From DASVTR01 sp036382855 (GTDB lineage Bacteria; Acidobacteriota; Blastocatellia; Pyrinomonadales; Pyrinomonadaceae): DNA of 64,000 nt. Made by a program: the position numbers and the translations under genes. Below the pieces are notes generated by a model. It saw only the letters and a program-made list of their open reading frames with translations. It had not been told where the DNA came from and made no database searches. Position 1 is the first letter of the stretch, and every line of letters begins with the position of its first letter. The stretch covers positions 1 through 64,000 of the forward strand of contig DASVPO010000034.1 in NCBI GenBank assembly GCA_036382855.1, written 5' to 3'. Shown in pieces: positions 9,601-16,995 of this stretch.

Positions 9601-9705
9601 GCCCGCGCCATTCTCGCCCGTAATCGCCGTCGTCCCGCGCGAGAAAGTATAGACGGAATGAGCGTGAGACTTGATGTTGTCTAATTCAACCCGTGTGACG
9701 TGCAT
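6634..9705 (-). CDS. sbcC: SbcC/Rad50-type SMC ATPase
   Basis: A 1023-residue DNA double-strand-break repair ATPase, usually the partner of the SbcD/Mre11 nuclease. The N-terminus has Walker A GENGAGKTT. Two long coiled coils (about residues 170-480 and 530-850) flank an apical zinc-hook region, and the C-terminus has the ABC signature LSGGEQMAAALS and Walker B AFFDEPT. The hook is unusual: CPILSERC (CX6C) instead of CXXC. No sbcD lies next to it; instead a brnT-brnA pair is directly upstream, 10 nt away. The start at 9705 (MHVTRVELDNIKSH) is the family's normal N-terminus. Confidence 0.92.
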   Translation of the reverse strand: MHVTRVELDNIKSHAHSVYTFSRGTTAITGENGAGKTTILEAIAWALFDTLEYSKEDFLRRGAKKGSVRVTFESDLDERPYTVYRDTGQGYHVFDHGLKTRIAEKKTDVGAFLRQHLGIEPGTDLKALFRSAIGVPQGSFTAEFLLAANARKAAFDRLLKVEEYRDGAERLRETVRLVSERIAEINVRIGKAEGQLINFDQLVEDQRHAALLVVELETSLSRLQSEIEERALVVEKMDAAERLVTETRARFERLTIEHEAATRRLRDLVSERDEARLARERQRAAETDYKAHLAALEELSKLETERTMRDQLRAEEASAAQLLATARADLRRLEEALERARQAGASVALLAPEISEQEELERERERLRDLRARALSARERLAQLDAELDALRAQHTQVRERVREAIKGEGAQARVAQLESDRLEIETTLSAIEKAATSHQHLTKQRTETARDIERLRRNLSRLEKELAEVESFSVQAQSAASLVAREGELTEQLAHLRAEIARDEKMRAEVKGGLCPILSERCLNMAEGETLEDYFKHHLSSNSAQLKKLEQERSSLGVAVREAREAEKHYARLGNARQQLAGERQLLAERESVLARLDEDIRALPDSSRERLSTLRFQLFGVDAELKDVREAALRYAELQPLQQRLKEIEQEGKRRKEDRASVAAAAEAVASLENDIAETEKKLRTLKDPRGRASALMREAEREPALTTEAAGALDAQRALEEQARELAHRLQAFAALDRQWESARTRRDETLAAHREYVVSETLAARLPAREAAVKDAETETARIASEAGAAGREQAAAAQAYDRERHANERVHLSATRERSAATSAQLQSAQAQAAALAAEIDRLQEVRATMREEFAARERLKELDETTEFIRDTLKAAGPLVTESYLYNISIEANQLFREITGEAGRALRWSRDYEIMLEEEGHERSFPNLSGGEQMAAALSIRLALLKQLSDIRLAFFDEPTVNMDAERRERLAQQIGQIRHFDQLFVISHDDTFEENVDNIIHVRRRDADEALTDEG

Positions 9706-9715
9706 TGGTCGCTTC

Positions 9716-10000
9716 TTATTTGGCTAGATCGCGTTTGGATTCAGCGAAGACAGCCTCCTCTATCTCTATCCGTTCCTCTATAATTCGTTGCAGCCACTTT
9801 TGTACGCTCGCTTCTCGATGAAGGCGAGCAAAAAAGGCTGCGCGCGAAGCCAGTTCTGCCGGGAGCGAGAGCGCGGAAGACTCTGATTGTCGCACACGGA
9901 TGGGTTTCTCCCATGCCGAATCGTCGTCAGCCTGTGCAATAACGTGCTGGTCAATCTCTTCCTCTGAAAGATTTTTAACTCTCTTGCTCATATGTCCCAT
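9716..10000 (-). CDS. BrnA-like antitoxin
   Basis: A 94-residue acidic and basic mixed protein (MSKRVKNLSEEEIDQHV near the start) whose C-terminal half resembles the BrnA/CopG antitoxins. A short beta segment (SALSLPAEL) is followed by two helices ending in VQKWLQRIIEERIEIEE, a plausible ribbon-helix-helix dimerisation unit. Its start overlaps the toxin gene by 13 nt from 10000, or is nearly contiguous with it from the internal Met at 9991. Antitoxins of this type bind the toxin and repress their own promoter. Assigned mainly from its position after brnT. Confidence 0.7.
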   Translation of the reverse strand: MGHMSKRVKNLSEEEIDQHVIAQADDDSAWEKPIRVRQSESSALSLPAELASRAAFFARLHREASVQKWLQRIIEERIEIEEAVFAESKRDLAK

Positions 10001-10239
10001 CCAGTGATAATCCGCACGATGTTGTCAGGCTTGAGTTGAAAGATAATCTTTAGTGCACGACCGCCAATGGTTCGTCCGAGCAGTTGGTAGCGATCCTTGT
10101 AAGATTTATTGCGTCGCACTTCGAAGTCGGAAAAGAAACATTCTACCGCTTCTTCGAAAGTGATGTGATGCGCGGCGAGTTCATCTCGTTGAAAGTCGTA
10201 CTCGAAATCAGTTGGCTCAAACCGATTCCAATCTACCAT
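9988..10239 (-). CDS. BrnT-family toxin (DUF497)
   Basis: A protein of about 83 residues with the BrnT layout: FEYDFQRDELAAHHITFEEAVECF, then DRYQLLGRT, a beta hairpin, and the closing IVRIITGWDI. BrnT toxins are RelE-fold ribonucleases neutralised by BrnA. The ATG at 10239 shares one base with the lepA stop (TGATG); a GTG one codon earlier is the alternative. The toxin is therefore likely translated by re-initiation after lepA. The family's Arg/Lys-rich catalytic area is present (RRNKSYKDR), so it appears intact. Confidence 0.82.
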   Translation of the reverse strand: MVDWNRFEPTDFEYDFQRDELAAHHITFEEAVECFFSDFEVRRNKSYKDRYQLLGRTIGGRALKIIFQLKPDNIVRIITGWDI

Positions 10240-12038
10240 CACTCATTCACTTTCAAGACGGCCAGAAAAGCTTCCTGCGGAATCTCGACGCGGCCGACCT
10301 TCTTCATTCGTTTCTTGCCCTCTTTCTGCTTTTCGAGGAGCTTGCGCTTGCGTGTGATGTCACCGCCGTAGCATTTGGCGATGACGTTTTTGCCGAGCGC
10401 TTTGACCGTTTCGCGTGCGACGACCTTGTTGCCGATGGCCGCCTGAATCGGCACTTCGAAGAGTTGGCGCGGAATCAGTTGTTTCATCTTTTCTGCTAGT
10501 GCGCGGCCCTTCGACTGTGATGTCGAGCGATGGAGGACAAGCGAGAGCGCATCAACGGGTTCGCCTGCGACGAGCACGTCGAGCTTAACCAAGTCTGATT
10601 CCCAGAAGCCGCTGAAGTGATAATCGAGCGAAGCGTAGCCGCGCGAGACGGATTTCAGGCGGTCGTAGAAATCAAGCACAATCTCGTTCAAGGGTAACTC
10701 ATAAGTCAGCATCACGCGTTTAGCGGCGATATACTCGAATTTCTTCTGGACGCCGCGCTTCTCTTCAAGCAGCGGGAGGATGCCGCCGAGGTAATCGTCC
10801 GACGAGAGAATTGTCGCCATGATGACGGGTTCTTCAATCTTAGCGATGCGGCCGGGGTCTGGCATCTTCGCGGGCGAATCAATCTCCATAACTTCGCCGT
10901 CGGTCGTCGTGACAAGGTAGCGCACGCCGGGCGCGGTCGTTATCAGGTCCAGATTAAACTCGCGCTCAAGCCGCTCCTGCACAATCTCCATGTGCAGGAG
11001 ACCGAGAAAGCCGCAGCGGAAGCCGAAGCCGAGCGCGGTCGAAGATTCTGGCTCGTAGAAAAACGAAGCGTCGTTCAAGCGCAGCTTATCGAGCGCATCG
11101 CGCAACTCTTCATACTGGTTTGTGTCCACAGGATAAAGCCCTGCGAAGACCATCGGCTTGATTTCCTGAAAGCCGGGAAAAGGCTCCGTGGTCGGGCGTG
11201 CGCTCTCGGTGATGGTGTCGCCGATCTGCACGTCCGCAACCTCCTTAATCGAGGCCGTCAGAAAGCCGACTTCACCGACGCCGAGTCGTTCAATCGGAGT
11301 CGGGCGCGGGCGATTAACGCCCAGCGTCTCCACCTGATAATCGCGGCCTGTGTTGAAGAAACGAATCTTCATCCCCCTTTTGAGTGAGCCGTCAATGATG
11401 CGGAAGAGGACTATGACGCCGCGATAGGAGTCGTACCAAGAATCGAAAATCAGGGCCTTGAGCGGCGCGTCCGCGTTGCCCTTCGGAGCGGGCACGTCGC
11501 GCACGATGGCTTCCAGCACCTCGTCCACGCCGCGCCCAGTCTTGGCGCTCGTCAAAACGGCGTTGTGTGTGTCAAGACCGATGACGTGCTCTATCTGTTC
11601 CATCGCCTTTTCGGGTTCAGCGCCGGGCAAGTCAATCTTGTTGATGACGGGAATCAGTTCCAGATTATTGTCAATAGCGAGATAGGTGTTGGCGAGCGTC
11701 TGCGCTTCGACGCCCTGCGATGCATCAACGACGAGCAGCGCGCCCTCGCAGGCTGACAATGAACGTGAGACTTCGTAACTGAAATCAACGTGGCCCGGCG
11801 TGTCAATCAGGTTGAGCACGTAAGCCTGCCCATCGCGCGCCTTGTAGTCGAGCCGGACGGCGTGAGCCTTAATCGTGATGCCGCGCTCGCGCTCCAGATC
11901 CATGTTGTCCAGGACCTGCGCTTCCATGTCGCGACCGGCGACAGCGCCCGTCAATTCAAGCAGGCGGTCGGCCAGCGTAGACTTGCCGTGGTCTATGTGC
12001 GCGATGATGGAGAAATTTCGGATGCGTTCGGGATTCAT
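10239..12038 (-). CDS. lepA: Elongation factor 4 (LepA) back-translocase
   Basis: This 599-residue GTPase, exactly the usual length, binds the ribosome and can back-translocate or remodel stalled or initiating complexes. GTP-binding motifs: AHIDHGKST (G1), RGITIK (G2), DTPGHVDF (G3), NKIDLP (G4). The LepA-specific C-terminal domain is complete (GGDITRKRKLLEKQKEGKKRM, in two parts). An in-frame ATG at 12101 would add 21 residues encoded by the heptamer repeat, so the start is placed at MNPERIRNFS (12038). brnT, brnA, sbcC, rnhA and the GNAT gene follow with overlaps or gaps under 20 nt. Confidence 0.97.
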   Translation of the reverse strand: MNPERIRNFSIIAHIDHGKSTLADRLLELTGAVAGRDMEAQVLDNMDLERERGITIKAHAVRLDYKARDGQAYVLNLIDTPGHVDFSYEVSRSLSACEGALLVVDASQGVEAQTLANTYLAIDNNLELIPVINKIDLPGAEPEKAMEQIEHVIGLDTHNAVLTSAKTGRGVDEVLEAIVRDVPAPKGNADAPLKALIFDSWYDSYRGVIVLFRIIDGSLKRGMKIRFFNTGRDYQVETLGVNRPRPTPIERLGVGEVGFLTASIKEVADVQIGDTITESARPTTEPFPGFQEIKPMVFAGLYPVDTNQYEELRDALDKLRLNDASFFYEPESSTALGFGFRCGFLGLLHMEIVQERLEREFNLDLITTAPGVRYLVTTTDGEVMEIDSPAKMPDPGRIAKIEEPVIMATILSSDDYLGGILPLLEEKRGVQKKFEYIAAKRVMLTYELPLNEIVLDFYDRLKSVSRGYASLDYHFSGFWESDLVKLDVLVAGEPVDALSLVLHRSTSQSKGRALAEKMKQLIPRQLFEVPIQAAIGNKVVARETVKALGKNVIAKCYGGDITRKRKLLEKQKEGKKRMKKVGRVEIPQEAFLAVLKVNE

Positions 12039-12043
12039 AAAAA

Positions 12044-12125
12044 ACAGTGACGAGTGACAAGTGGCGAGTGACAAGTTAAAAACCTTGTCTTCGCTCGTCA
12101 CTTGTCACTTGTCACTCGTCACTGT
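12044..12125. repeat. Heptamer inverted repeat, GTGACRA family
   Basis: Arms at 12044-12075 and 12094-12125 consist of GTGACGA/GTGACAA heptamers and pair at 29 of 32 positions. The three mismatches are transitions that G-U pairs can tolerate. The element lies downstream of the zinc-ribbon gene's terminator and directly upstream of the lepA start, inside what would be the lepA 5' leader. Here it could affect lepA translation as well as end the upstream transcript. Confidence 0.85.
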
Positions 12126-12130
12126 AGTTA

Positions 12131-12162
12131 TAACAAAACGGGCGCGAAACCGCACGCGCCCG
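12131..12162 (-). terminator. Rho-independent terminator after zinc-ribbon gene
   Basis: On the minus strand CGGGCGCG and CGCGCCCG form an 8-bp GC stem with an 8-nt loop, followed by TTTTGTTAT. It lies 20-50 nt after the stop of the 49-residue zinc-ribbon gene and would separate that transcript from lepA. Confidence 0.8.
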
Positions 12163-12181
12163 CTCGTCCGCAGTGTTGCGC

Positions 12182-12331
12182 TTAATAGATTTCCAGTAAA
12201 AGGACGAAGCCTGCCACCGTTGCGACGACGACGAGGGTGACAAGGATATACCAGAAGCGCAGGCGTTGATGGCAGACGCGGCAGCGCAGCGCAAAGGCGC
12301 TGACTAACCTCTCGCAGTTGGGACATCTCAT
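12182..12331 (-). CDS. Zinc-ribbon single-pass membrane microprotein
   Basis: A 49-residue ORF. It starts MRCPNCERLV and continues with a second Cys pair in LRCRVCHQR, giving a CX2C-X10-CX2C zinc ribbon. One strongly hydrophobic helix (about residues 28-46) ends two or three residues before the stop. This arrangement, zinc ribbon plus tail anchor, is found in many small membrane proteins of unknown role. It begins 43 nt after the stop of the ferredoxin/hydrolase gene and has its own terminator, so the two make a two-gene operon. The Cys spacing and the long hydrophobic run argue against a chance ORF. Confidence 0.75.
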   Translation of the reverse strand: MRCPNCERLVSAFALRCRVCHQRLRFWYILVTLVVVATVAGFVLLLEIY

Positions 12332-12374
12332 CTTTTGCCTCTACGCTTCGGTCGTGCGGTTTGAGAGAGCTTCT

Positions 12375-13253
12375 TTAGGGGGTCGCTTTCATCCATTGGA
12401 TGCAGCGTTCGAGGTGAGCGCGCATCCTGTCGGGGGCATCCTGATGGATGCGGCCGTGGCCGGGCAGCACCCACTCAAACGCGTAGTCGCGCAGCTTCAT
12501 CATCGAGCGCGTCTGCTCCGGCCACGAATACCATGCGACGCTGCGGAAGGCCGTCAGCGTTTCCTTCGAGGGCGACCAGGCCAGATGATCGCCCGTGAAG
12601 AGAAACTTGTTTCGGTAGAGTAGGAGCATGTGTCCGCGTGTGTGTCCGGGCGTCGGAATAACCGTCAGGTCGTGGTCCAGCAGCACGTCGCTCTCACCTT
12701 CGATGACGTGTTCTATAGAGTGGCGTGCTGCTCCGTCGTCTGCGTGCATGATGCGCGTGCAACCAAATTTTTTGGCGAAGCGTGCGTGGTCTGCCACGTC
12801 GTCGCGGTGTGTGAGAAACATCAGGCGGACGCCGCCCAGCGCTTCGATGCGTTTGACGAGTTGACTGGCAAAACGCGGACTATCAACGAGCACGTTGCCG
12901 CCTTCTTCGGCGGGGCGCACAATCAGGTAGCTCCATGCTCCGTAGCTCGATTCGGAGGTGAAGCCGCAGAAGAAGACGTTTTCGCTGATCTGCATGGGGA
13001 AGGCGTCAATGCCGGTGCGCGCGTCGTGCTTCTCTGTTGTGCCTATGCTGGCGGTCGGGCAAGCGACAAGCGACATTAAAGCGAGGCGCGTCTCTCCGGG
13101 CGTAGAGGGTTGATGATAGACGCTCGACTGGTCGCCGTGGTCGCGAAAGACCGTGGGCGCAATCTGGCGGCAGGCATCGCAATCAATGCATGATGCGTCA
13201 ACGAAAAAATCGCCCGCGACATTCTCCGGCAGCCGTTCGGCCAACTTAGCCAT
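12375..13253 (-). CDS. Ferredoxin-metallo-beta-lactamase fusion protein
   Basis: A 292-residue protein. Residues 1-75 form a ferredoxin-like domain with Cys22, Cys25 and Cys28 (SCIDCDACRQIAP) and Cys65 (ACPTAS), enough for one [4Fe-4S] cluster. The rest is a metallo-beta-lactamase fold, with metal motif THRDDVADH in place of THxHxDH, then PTPGHTRGH, TGDH and LPGHGR. The change of the first His to Arg-Asp suggests one metal site may be altered. Such fusions occur in cyanobacteria, plants and soil bacteria, with a presumed redox or hydrolase role that is undefined. Start chosen at MAKLAERLPEN; eight further residues are possible upstream. Confidence 0.82.
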   Translation of the reverse strand: MAKLAERLPENVAGDFFVDASCIDCDACRQIAPTVFRDHGDQSSVYHQPSTPGETRLALMSLVACPTASIGTTEKHDARTGIDAFPMQISENVFFCGFTSESSYGAWSYLIVRPAEEGGNVLVDSPRFASQLVKRIEALGGVRLMFLTHRDDVADHARFAKKFGCTRIMHADDGAARHSIEHVIEGESDVLLDHDLTVIPTPGHTRGHMLLLYRNKFLFTGDHLAWSPSKETLTAFRSVAWYSWPEQTRSMMKLRDYAFEWVLPGHGRIHQDAPDRMRAHLERCIQWMKATP

Positions 13254-13604
13254 GTGCCTCTCACCTCTGTCCTGCATGATGACCTAGCGCACCACAGAAG
13301 AGCAAGGCGGCAAGCGTTGAAGAAGAGCTATTGAAGAACGATTCAAGATGCACAGCACGGCTCTCATCGCTCGTCGCTCCGCTTTCCGGCCTTGCTCTTC
13401 CCGCCGCTCTTCTGCATATAATTATCTCACCTTCAACACGGATTGCAGCGAAGACGCAAATCCCGGAGCCTGCTGTCAAAGAACGAGCCAGATGAATCAT
13501 AAAATCCCCTTTGCTGTTGCGCGCTCGGCAGTTAAACGTCCGGCCGCCATGGCTCGCAAGATGCGCAGACTCTCGAAGACAAGCGAGCGGAGGAGGACAG
13601 CCCT
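13254..13604. other. Divergent intergenic region
   Basis: This 351-nt stretch separates the minus-strand ferredoxin/hydrolase gene from the plus-strand PAS kinase and must hold both promoters. A TATAAT lies at 13417-13422 on the plus strand, but the best upstream partner (TTGCTC at 13392) is 19 nt away, so I do not call a promoter. A GAGGAGGA purine run near 13590 is a good ribosome binding site for the kinase GTG start. I see no gene. Confidence 0.5.
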
Positions 13605-16600
13605 GTGCTGAATTTGCTGCGCTCGCCAACGCTGCGTTACAGCTTCGCCGTCTTCAGCGTCGTCGTGGCTACACTGCTGCGGCTGGCGCTCAGTCCAGTG
13701 CTTGGCCCAAGCAACGTCCCATACATCACCTATTTTCTCGCCGTGATTGTAACGGCGTGGGCCTGCGGGCTGTGGCCTGCGCTGCTGACCGTCTTGTTGA
13801 GCGCAATCGCGGCCGCTTATTTCTTCGTTCCACCGATTTATTCGTTGGCACTGACGCAGGCCGAACACCTGTTCGGGCTTGTTGTTTTCCTGGTTGTCGG
13901 AACATCAATAGCCGTGCTGAGCGAGGCTATGCATCGCGCGCGTGCGCGTGCGGAAAGCGTAGCGCAGGCTTTGAGGGAGAGCCGCGAGCAGTTTTCGACG
14001 ACGCTGAAGAGCATCGGCGACGCTGTGATTGCGACCAACGCAGACGGCCTCGTGACGTTTATGAACGCGGTCGCAGAGGAGCTAACAGGATGGGAGTTGC
14101 AGCAGGCGCGAGGGCGCTCCTTGGCAGAAGTCTTCCGTATCGTCAACGAGCAGACGCGGAGCGAAGTTGAAAGCCCTGTCAGCAAAGTCTTCCGCGAAGA
14201 CAGAATCGTCGGCCTCGCTAACCACACGCTACTGCTCGCTAAAGATGGCAGGGAAATTCCCATTGAGGATAGCGGCGCGCCGATTAGAGATGAGGCTGGA
14301 CGCATAACGGGCGTCGTGCTCGTCTTTCACGACGTGACGGAGCGCAGGCGCACGGAAATGGCGCTCGGAAAGAGCGAAGAGCGCTATCGCGCGTTTGTGG
14401 AAAATAGCTCAGAGGCTATCTGGCGCTGCGAGTTTGAACCGCCCGTCTCGATTGACCTGCCGGAAGACTTGATGATTGAGGAGTATTACAAGAGCGGTTA
14501 TCTGGCCGAGTGTAACGACGCGATGGCGCAGATGTACGGCTTCGAGAGAGCGCAGGAGATTATCGGCGCGCGGCTCGACGATCTGCTCGTCCGTTCCGAT
14601 GCGGCCAACGTCGAATTCCTGCGCTCTTTTGCACGCTCCGGCTTCCGTTTGGCCGATGTCGAATCGCATGAGCTTGACCGCGAAGGGCAGGAAAAATTCT
14701 TCCTCAATAATCTCGTCGGCATTATCGAAGACCGCTTGCTCCTGCGCGTATGGGGAACGCAGAACGACATCACAGAGCGCAAACGCGCCGAAGAGATACG
14801 CGCGCGCCTCGCAGCCATCGTCGAATCATCCAACGACGCCATCATCGGAAAGACGCTGGAAGGGATAGTTACAAACTGGAACAAGAGCGCGCAGCAGATG
14901 TATGGCTACAGCGAAGAAGAAATAATAGGCCAACCGATCTCCGTTATCGTTCCGCAGGAGTGCGCGGGCGAGTTAACGAAAATTTTAGAGCGCATCAGAA
15001 ACGGAGAGCCTGTCAATTATCTGGAAACAGTGCGTGTCAGAAAGGACGGGACGAGAATCAATGTCTCCATCTCCGTCTCTCCAATCAGAAACTCCACGGG
15101 CAGGATTATCGGCGCAGCAACCATCGCGCGCGACATCACCGAACGCATCAGACTCTTCGAGCGAGAACAGGAGGCGCGTGCGACGGCCGAACGCGCAGCC
15201 TCTCGCACGGCACGTTTGCAGGCCATCACCGCCGCGCTCTCGGAAGCGCTGACGCCCGCGCAGGTTGCGGCCGTTGTGCTCGAACAGGTCGTGCCCGCGC
15301 TCGGCGCACGCGCAGGCTCGGTCGTGTTACTAACGGACCGTGGCGACGAGCTTGAAATCCTTGACGCCGTCGGCATTCCGCCGAACCTCGTAGATAAATG
15401 GCAGCGCTTTCCTTTGTCTCAGCAAGTGCCTCTGGCAGTCGCCGTCAGCACAGGCGAATTGGTCGTCCTCGAAAATCTTGAGGCGAGAGATAAAGAGTTT
15501 CCGAATCTCATCTCGATGCACGCGCTGACGGGCAATCAGGCGCTCGCCGCCGTTCCGCTCATCGTTGACGGGCGCGCGGTCGGAGCGATGGGCCTAAGCT
15601 TTGAAGAGGCCAAGCGGTTTAGCGATGAAGACCGCGCTTTCATGCTCGCCATCGCGCGCCAGTGTGCGCAGGCCATCACACGCGCACGGCTCTACGAAGC
15701 GGAACGACGCTCGCGCGCCGAAGCTGAAATCGCCAACCGCACCAAGGATGAATTTCTCGCCACGCTCTCTCACGAACTACGCACGCCGCTGACGGCAATG
15801 CTCGGCTGGACCAGACTTCTGCGCACCAGCAATCTTGACGAACCCACCACCGAACATGCTCTGGAAACGGTTGAGCGCAATGCCAGAGCGCAGGCCCAGT
15901 TGATTGAAGACCTGCTGGATGTCTCGCGCATCATCACGGGCAAGGTGCGCCTTGAAGTGCACCCGGTGGAGCTCGTGCCGTTGATAGAAGCGGCTGTTGA
16001 CGGCATGCGCCCGGCGGCAGAAGCCAAGTCCATTCATCTGCAAACAGAGCTTGATGCTCGGGCCGGCGCTGTTTCCGGCGACGCTGCGCGATTGCAGCAG
16101 GTCGTCTGGAATCTTGTTTCCAACGCCGTCAAGTTTACTGGAAGAGGCGGGCGCATAATTGTCGGGCTTGAGCGCTCCGACTCTCAATTGCAGATTACCG
16201 TCAAAGATACAGGCGAAGGCATCAAGGCGGAGTTTCTGCCTTACGTCTTCGACCGCTTCCGTCAGGCCGACGGTTCAACGACACGAACGCACGGCGGCTT
16301 GGGTTTAGGTTTAGCCATCGTGCGCCATCTGGTCGAACTGCATGGCGGAACTGTCAGCGCAGAGAGCGAGGGTGAGGGCCTTGGCTCAACCTTCACTGTG
16401 ACGCTTCCGCTTCTCAGCGTTTTGACGACGACTTCCGCACAGCAGTCTTCCGCCTCCGACGGCGATGATGGACACGCCGCGCACGCGCTCCTCCTGAATA
16501 ATCTGCGCGTGCTGGTGGTTGACGACGAGCCGGACGCACGCGAACTGCTCGCCATCGTTCTTGAAAAGCAGGGAGCGAACGTCAGAGCGGTCTCAAGCGC

Positions 16601-16883
16601 TCAGGAAGCACTCGATGCCATCGGCACACTCAAGCCGGACGTTCTCGTCTCCGACATAGGCATGCCGCACGACGACGGCTACACGCTGATGCGAAAAGTG
16701 CGCGCCCTCCCGGCAGAACAGGGAGGCACGACTCCGGCCATCGCCGTCACAGCCTACGCCGGAAATAATGCACGCGAGATGACGCTGGCCGCAGGCTTTC
16801 AAACTCACCTCGCCAAGCCCATTGACCCGACCGAACTGCTGAAAGCCATCGTCAAACTCGTCGGGAAAGAGGGTAAAAGGTAA
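13605..16883 (+). CDS. PAS/GAF hybrid sensor histidine kinase
   Basis: A 1092-residue membrane-bound hybrid kinase. Order: KdpD-type DUF4118 membrane domain with about four helices (residues 10-105); three PAS domains (about 120-245, 250-395, 395-520), the second carrying a long insert; a GAF domain (540-690). Then come HisKA with phospho-His in SHELRTPLTAMLGW (near 720), HATPase (GEGIKAEFLPYVFDRF, GGLGLGLAIVRHL) and a C-terminal receiver with Asp in LVSDIGMPHDDG. The kinase core and receiver closely resemble those of the kinase at 26708-28936, so the two are paralogues. GTG start, preceded by GAGGAGGA. The stop TAA is supplied by the first heptamer repeat unit. Confidence 0.92.
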   Translation: MLNLLRSPTLRYSFAVFSVVVATLLRLALSPVLGPSNVPYITYFLAVIVTAWACGLWPALLTVLLSAIAAAYFFVPPIYSLALTQAEHLFGLVVFLVVGTSIAVLSEAMHRARARAESVAQALRESREQFSTTLKSIGDAVIATNADGLVTFMNAVAEELTGWELQQARGRSLAEVFRIVNEQTRSEVESPVSKVFREDRIVGLANHTLLLAKDGREIPIEDSGAPIRDEAGRITGVVLVFHDVTERRRTEMALGKSEERYRAFVENSSEAIWRCEFEPPVSIDLPEDLMIEEYYKSGYLAECNDAMAQMYGFERAQEIIGARLDDLLVRSDAANVEFLRSFARSGFRLADVESHELDREGQEKFFLNNLVGIIEDRLLLRVWGTQNDITERKRAEEIRARLAAIVESSNDAIIGKTLEGIVTNWNKSAQQMYGYSEEEIIGQPISVIVPQECAGELTKILERIRNGEPVNYLETVRVRKDGTRINVSISVSPIRNSTGRIIGAATIARDITERIRLFEREQEARATAERAASRTARLQAITAALSEALTPAQVAAVVLEQVVPALGARAGSVVLLTDRGDELEILDAVGIPPNLVDKWQRFPLSQQVPLAVAVSTGELVVLENLEARDKEFPNLISMHALTGNQALAAVPLIVDGRAVGAMGLSFEEAKRFSDEDRAFMLAIARQCAQAITRARLYEAERRSRAEAEIANRTKDEFLATLSHELRTPLTAMLGWTRLLRTSNLDEPTTEHALETVERNARAQAQLIEDLLDVSRIITGKVRLEVHPVELVPLIEAAVDGMRPAAEAKSIHLQTELDARAGAVSGDAARLQQVVWNLVSNAVKFTGRGGRIIVGLERSDSQLQITVKDTGEGIKAEFLPYVFDRFRQADGSTTRTHGGLGLGLAIVRHLVELHGGTVSAESEGEGLGSTFTVTLPLLSVLTTTSAQQSSASDGDDGHAAHALLLNNLRVLVVDDEPDARELLAIVLEKQGANVRAVSSAQEALDAIGTLKPDVLVSDIGMPHDDGYTLMRKVRALPAEQGGTTPAIAVTAYAGNNAREMTLAAGFQTHLAKPIDPTELLKAIVKLVGKEGKR

Positions 16884-16995
16884 AAGGTAAAAGGCAAAAG
16901 AAGGCGCAAACCCCTTTGATAGATAGCGGCTTCGCCCCTCTTTTGACTTTCCTCTTTCTCTTACTTTTACCTTTTGCCTTTTACCTTTTACCTTA
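16872..16995. repeat. Heptamer inverted repeat, GGTAAAA family (copy 1)
   Basis: Four heptamers (three GGTAAAA, one GGCAAAA) at 16872-16899 are mirrored by TTTTACC units at 16965-16992, about 65 nt apart. Each arm runs into a gene's stop codon. The kinase TAA at 16881-16883 lies inside the left arm, and the opposing gene's TAA at 16993-16995 abuts the right arm. It would give a shared bidirectional hairpin between convergent genes. Confidence 0.85.

Noticed and set aside
6679..9684. Long plus-strand ORFs opposite sbcC, including some over 190 codons
   Set aside because: They are antisense shadows of a GC-rich coiled-coil gene. Composition is unlike real proteins, and sbcC is unambiguous.
12105..12326. 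73-residue minus-strand ORF overlapping the zinc-ribbon gene
   Set aside because: It runs through the terminator and the heptamer repeat in a different frame; the 49-residue frame has CXXC pairs and a membrane helix.
13392..13422. Promoter TTGCTC-N19-TATAAT for the PAS kinase
   Set aside because: The -35 is weak and the spacing too long; kept only as a note on the intergenic region.
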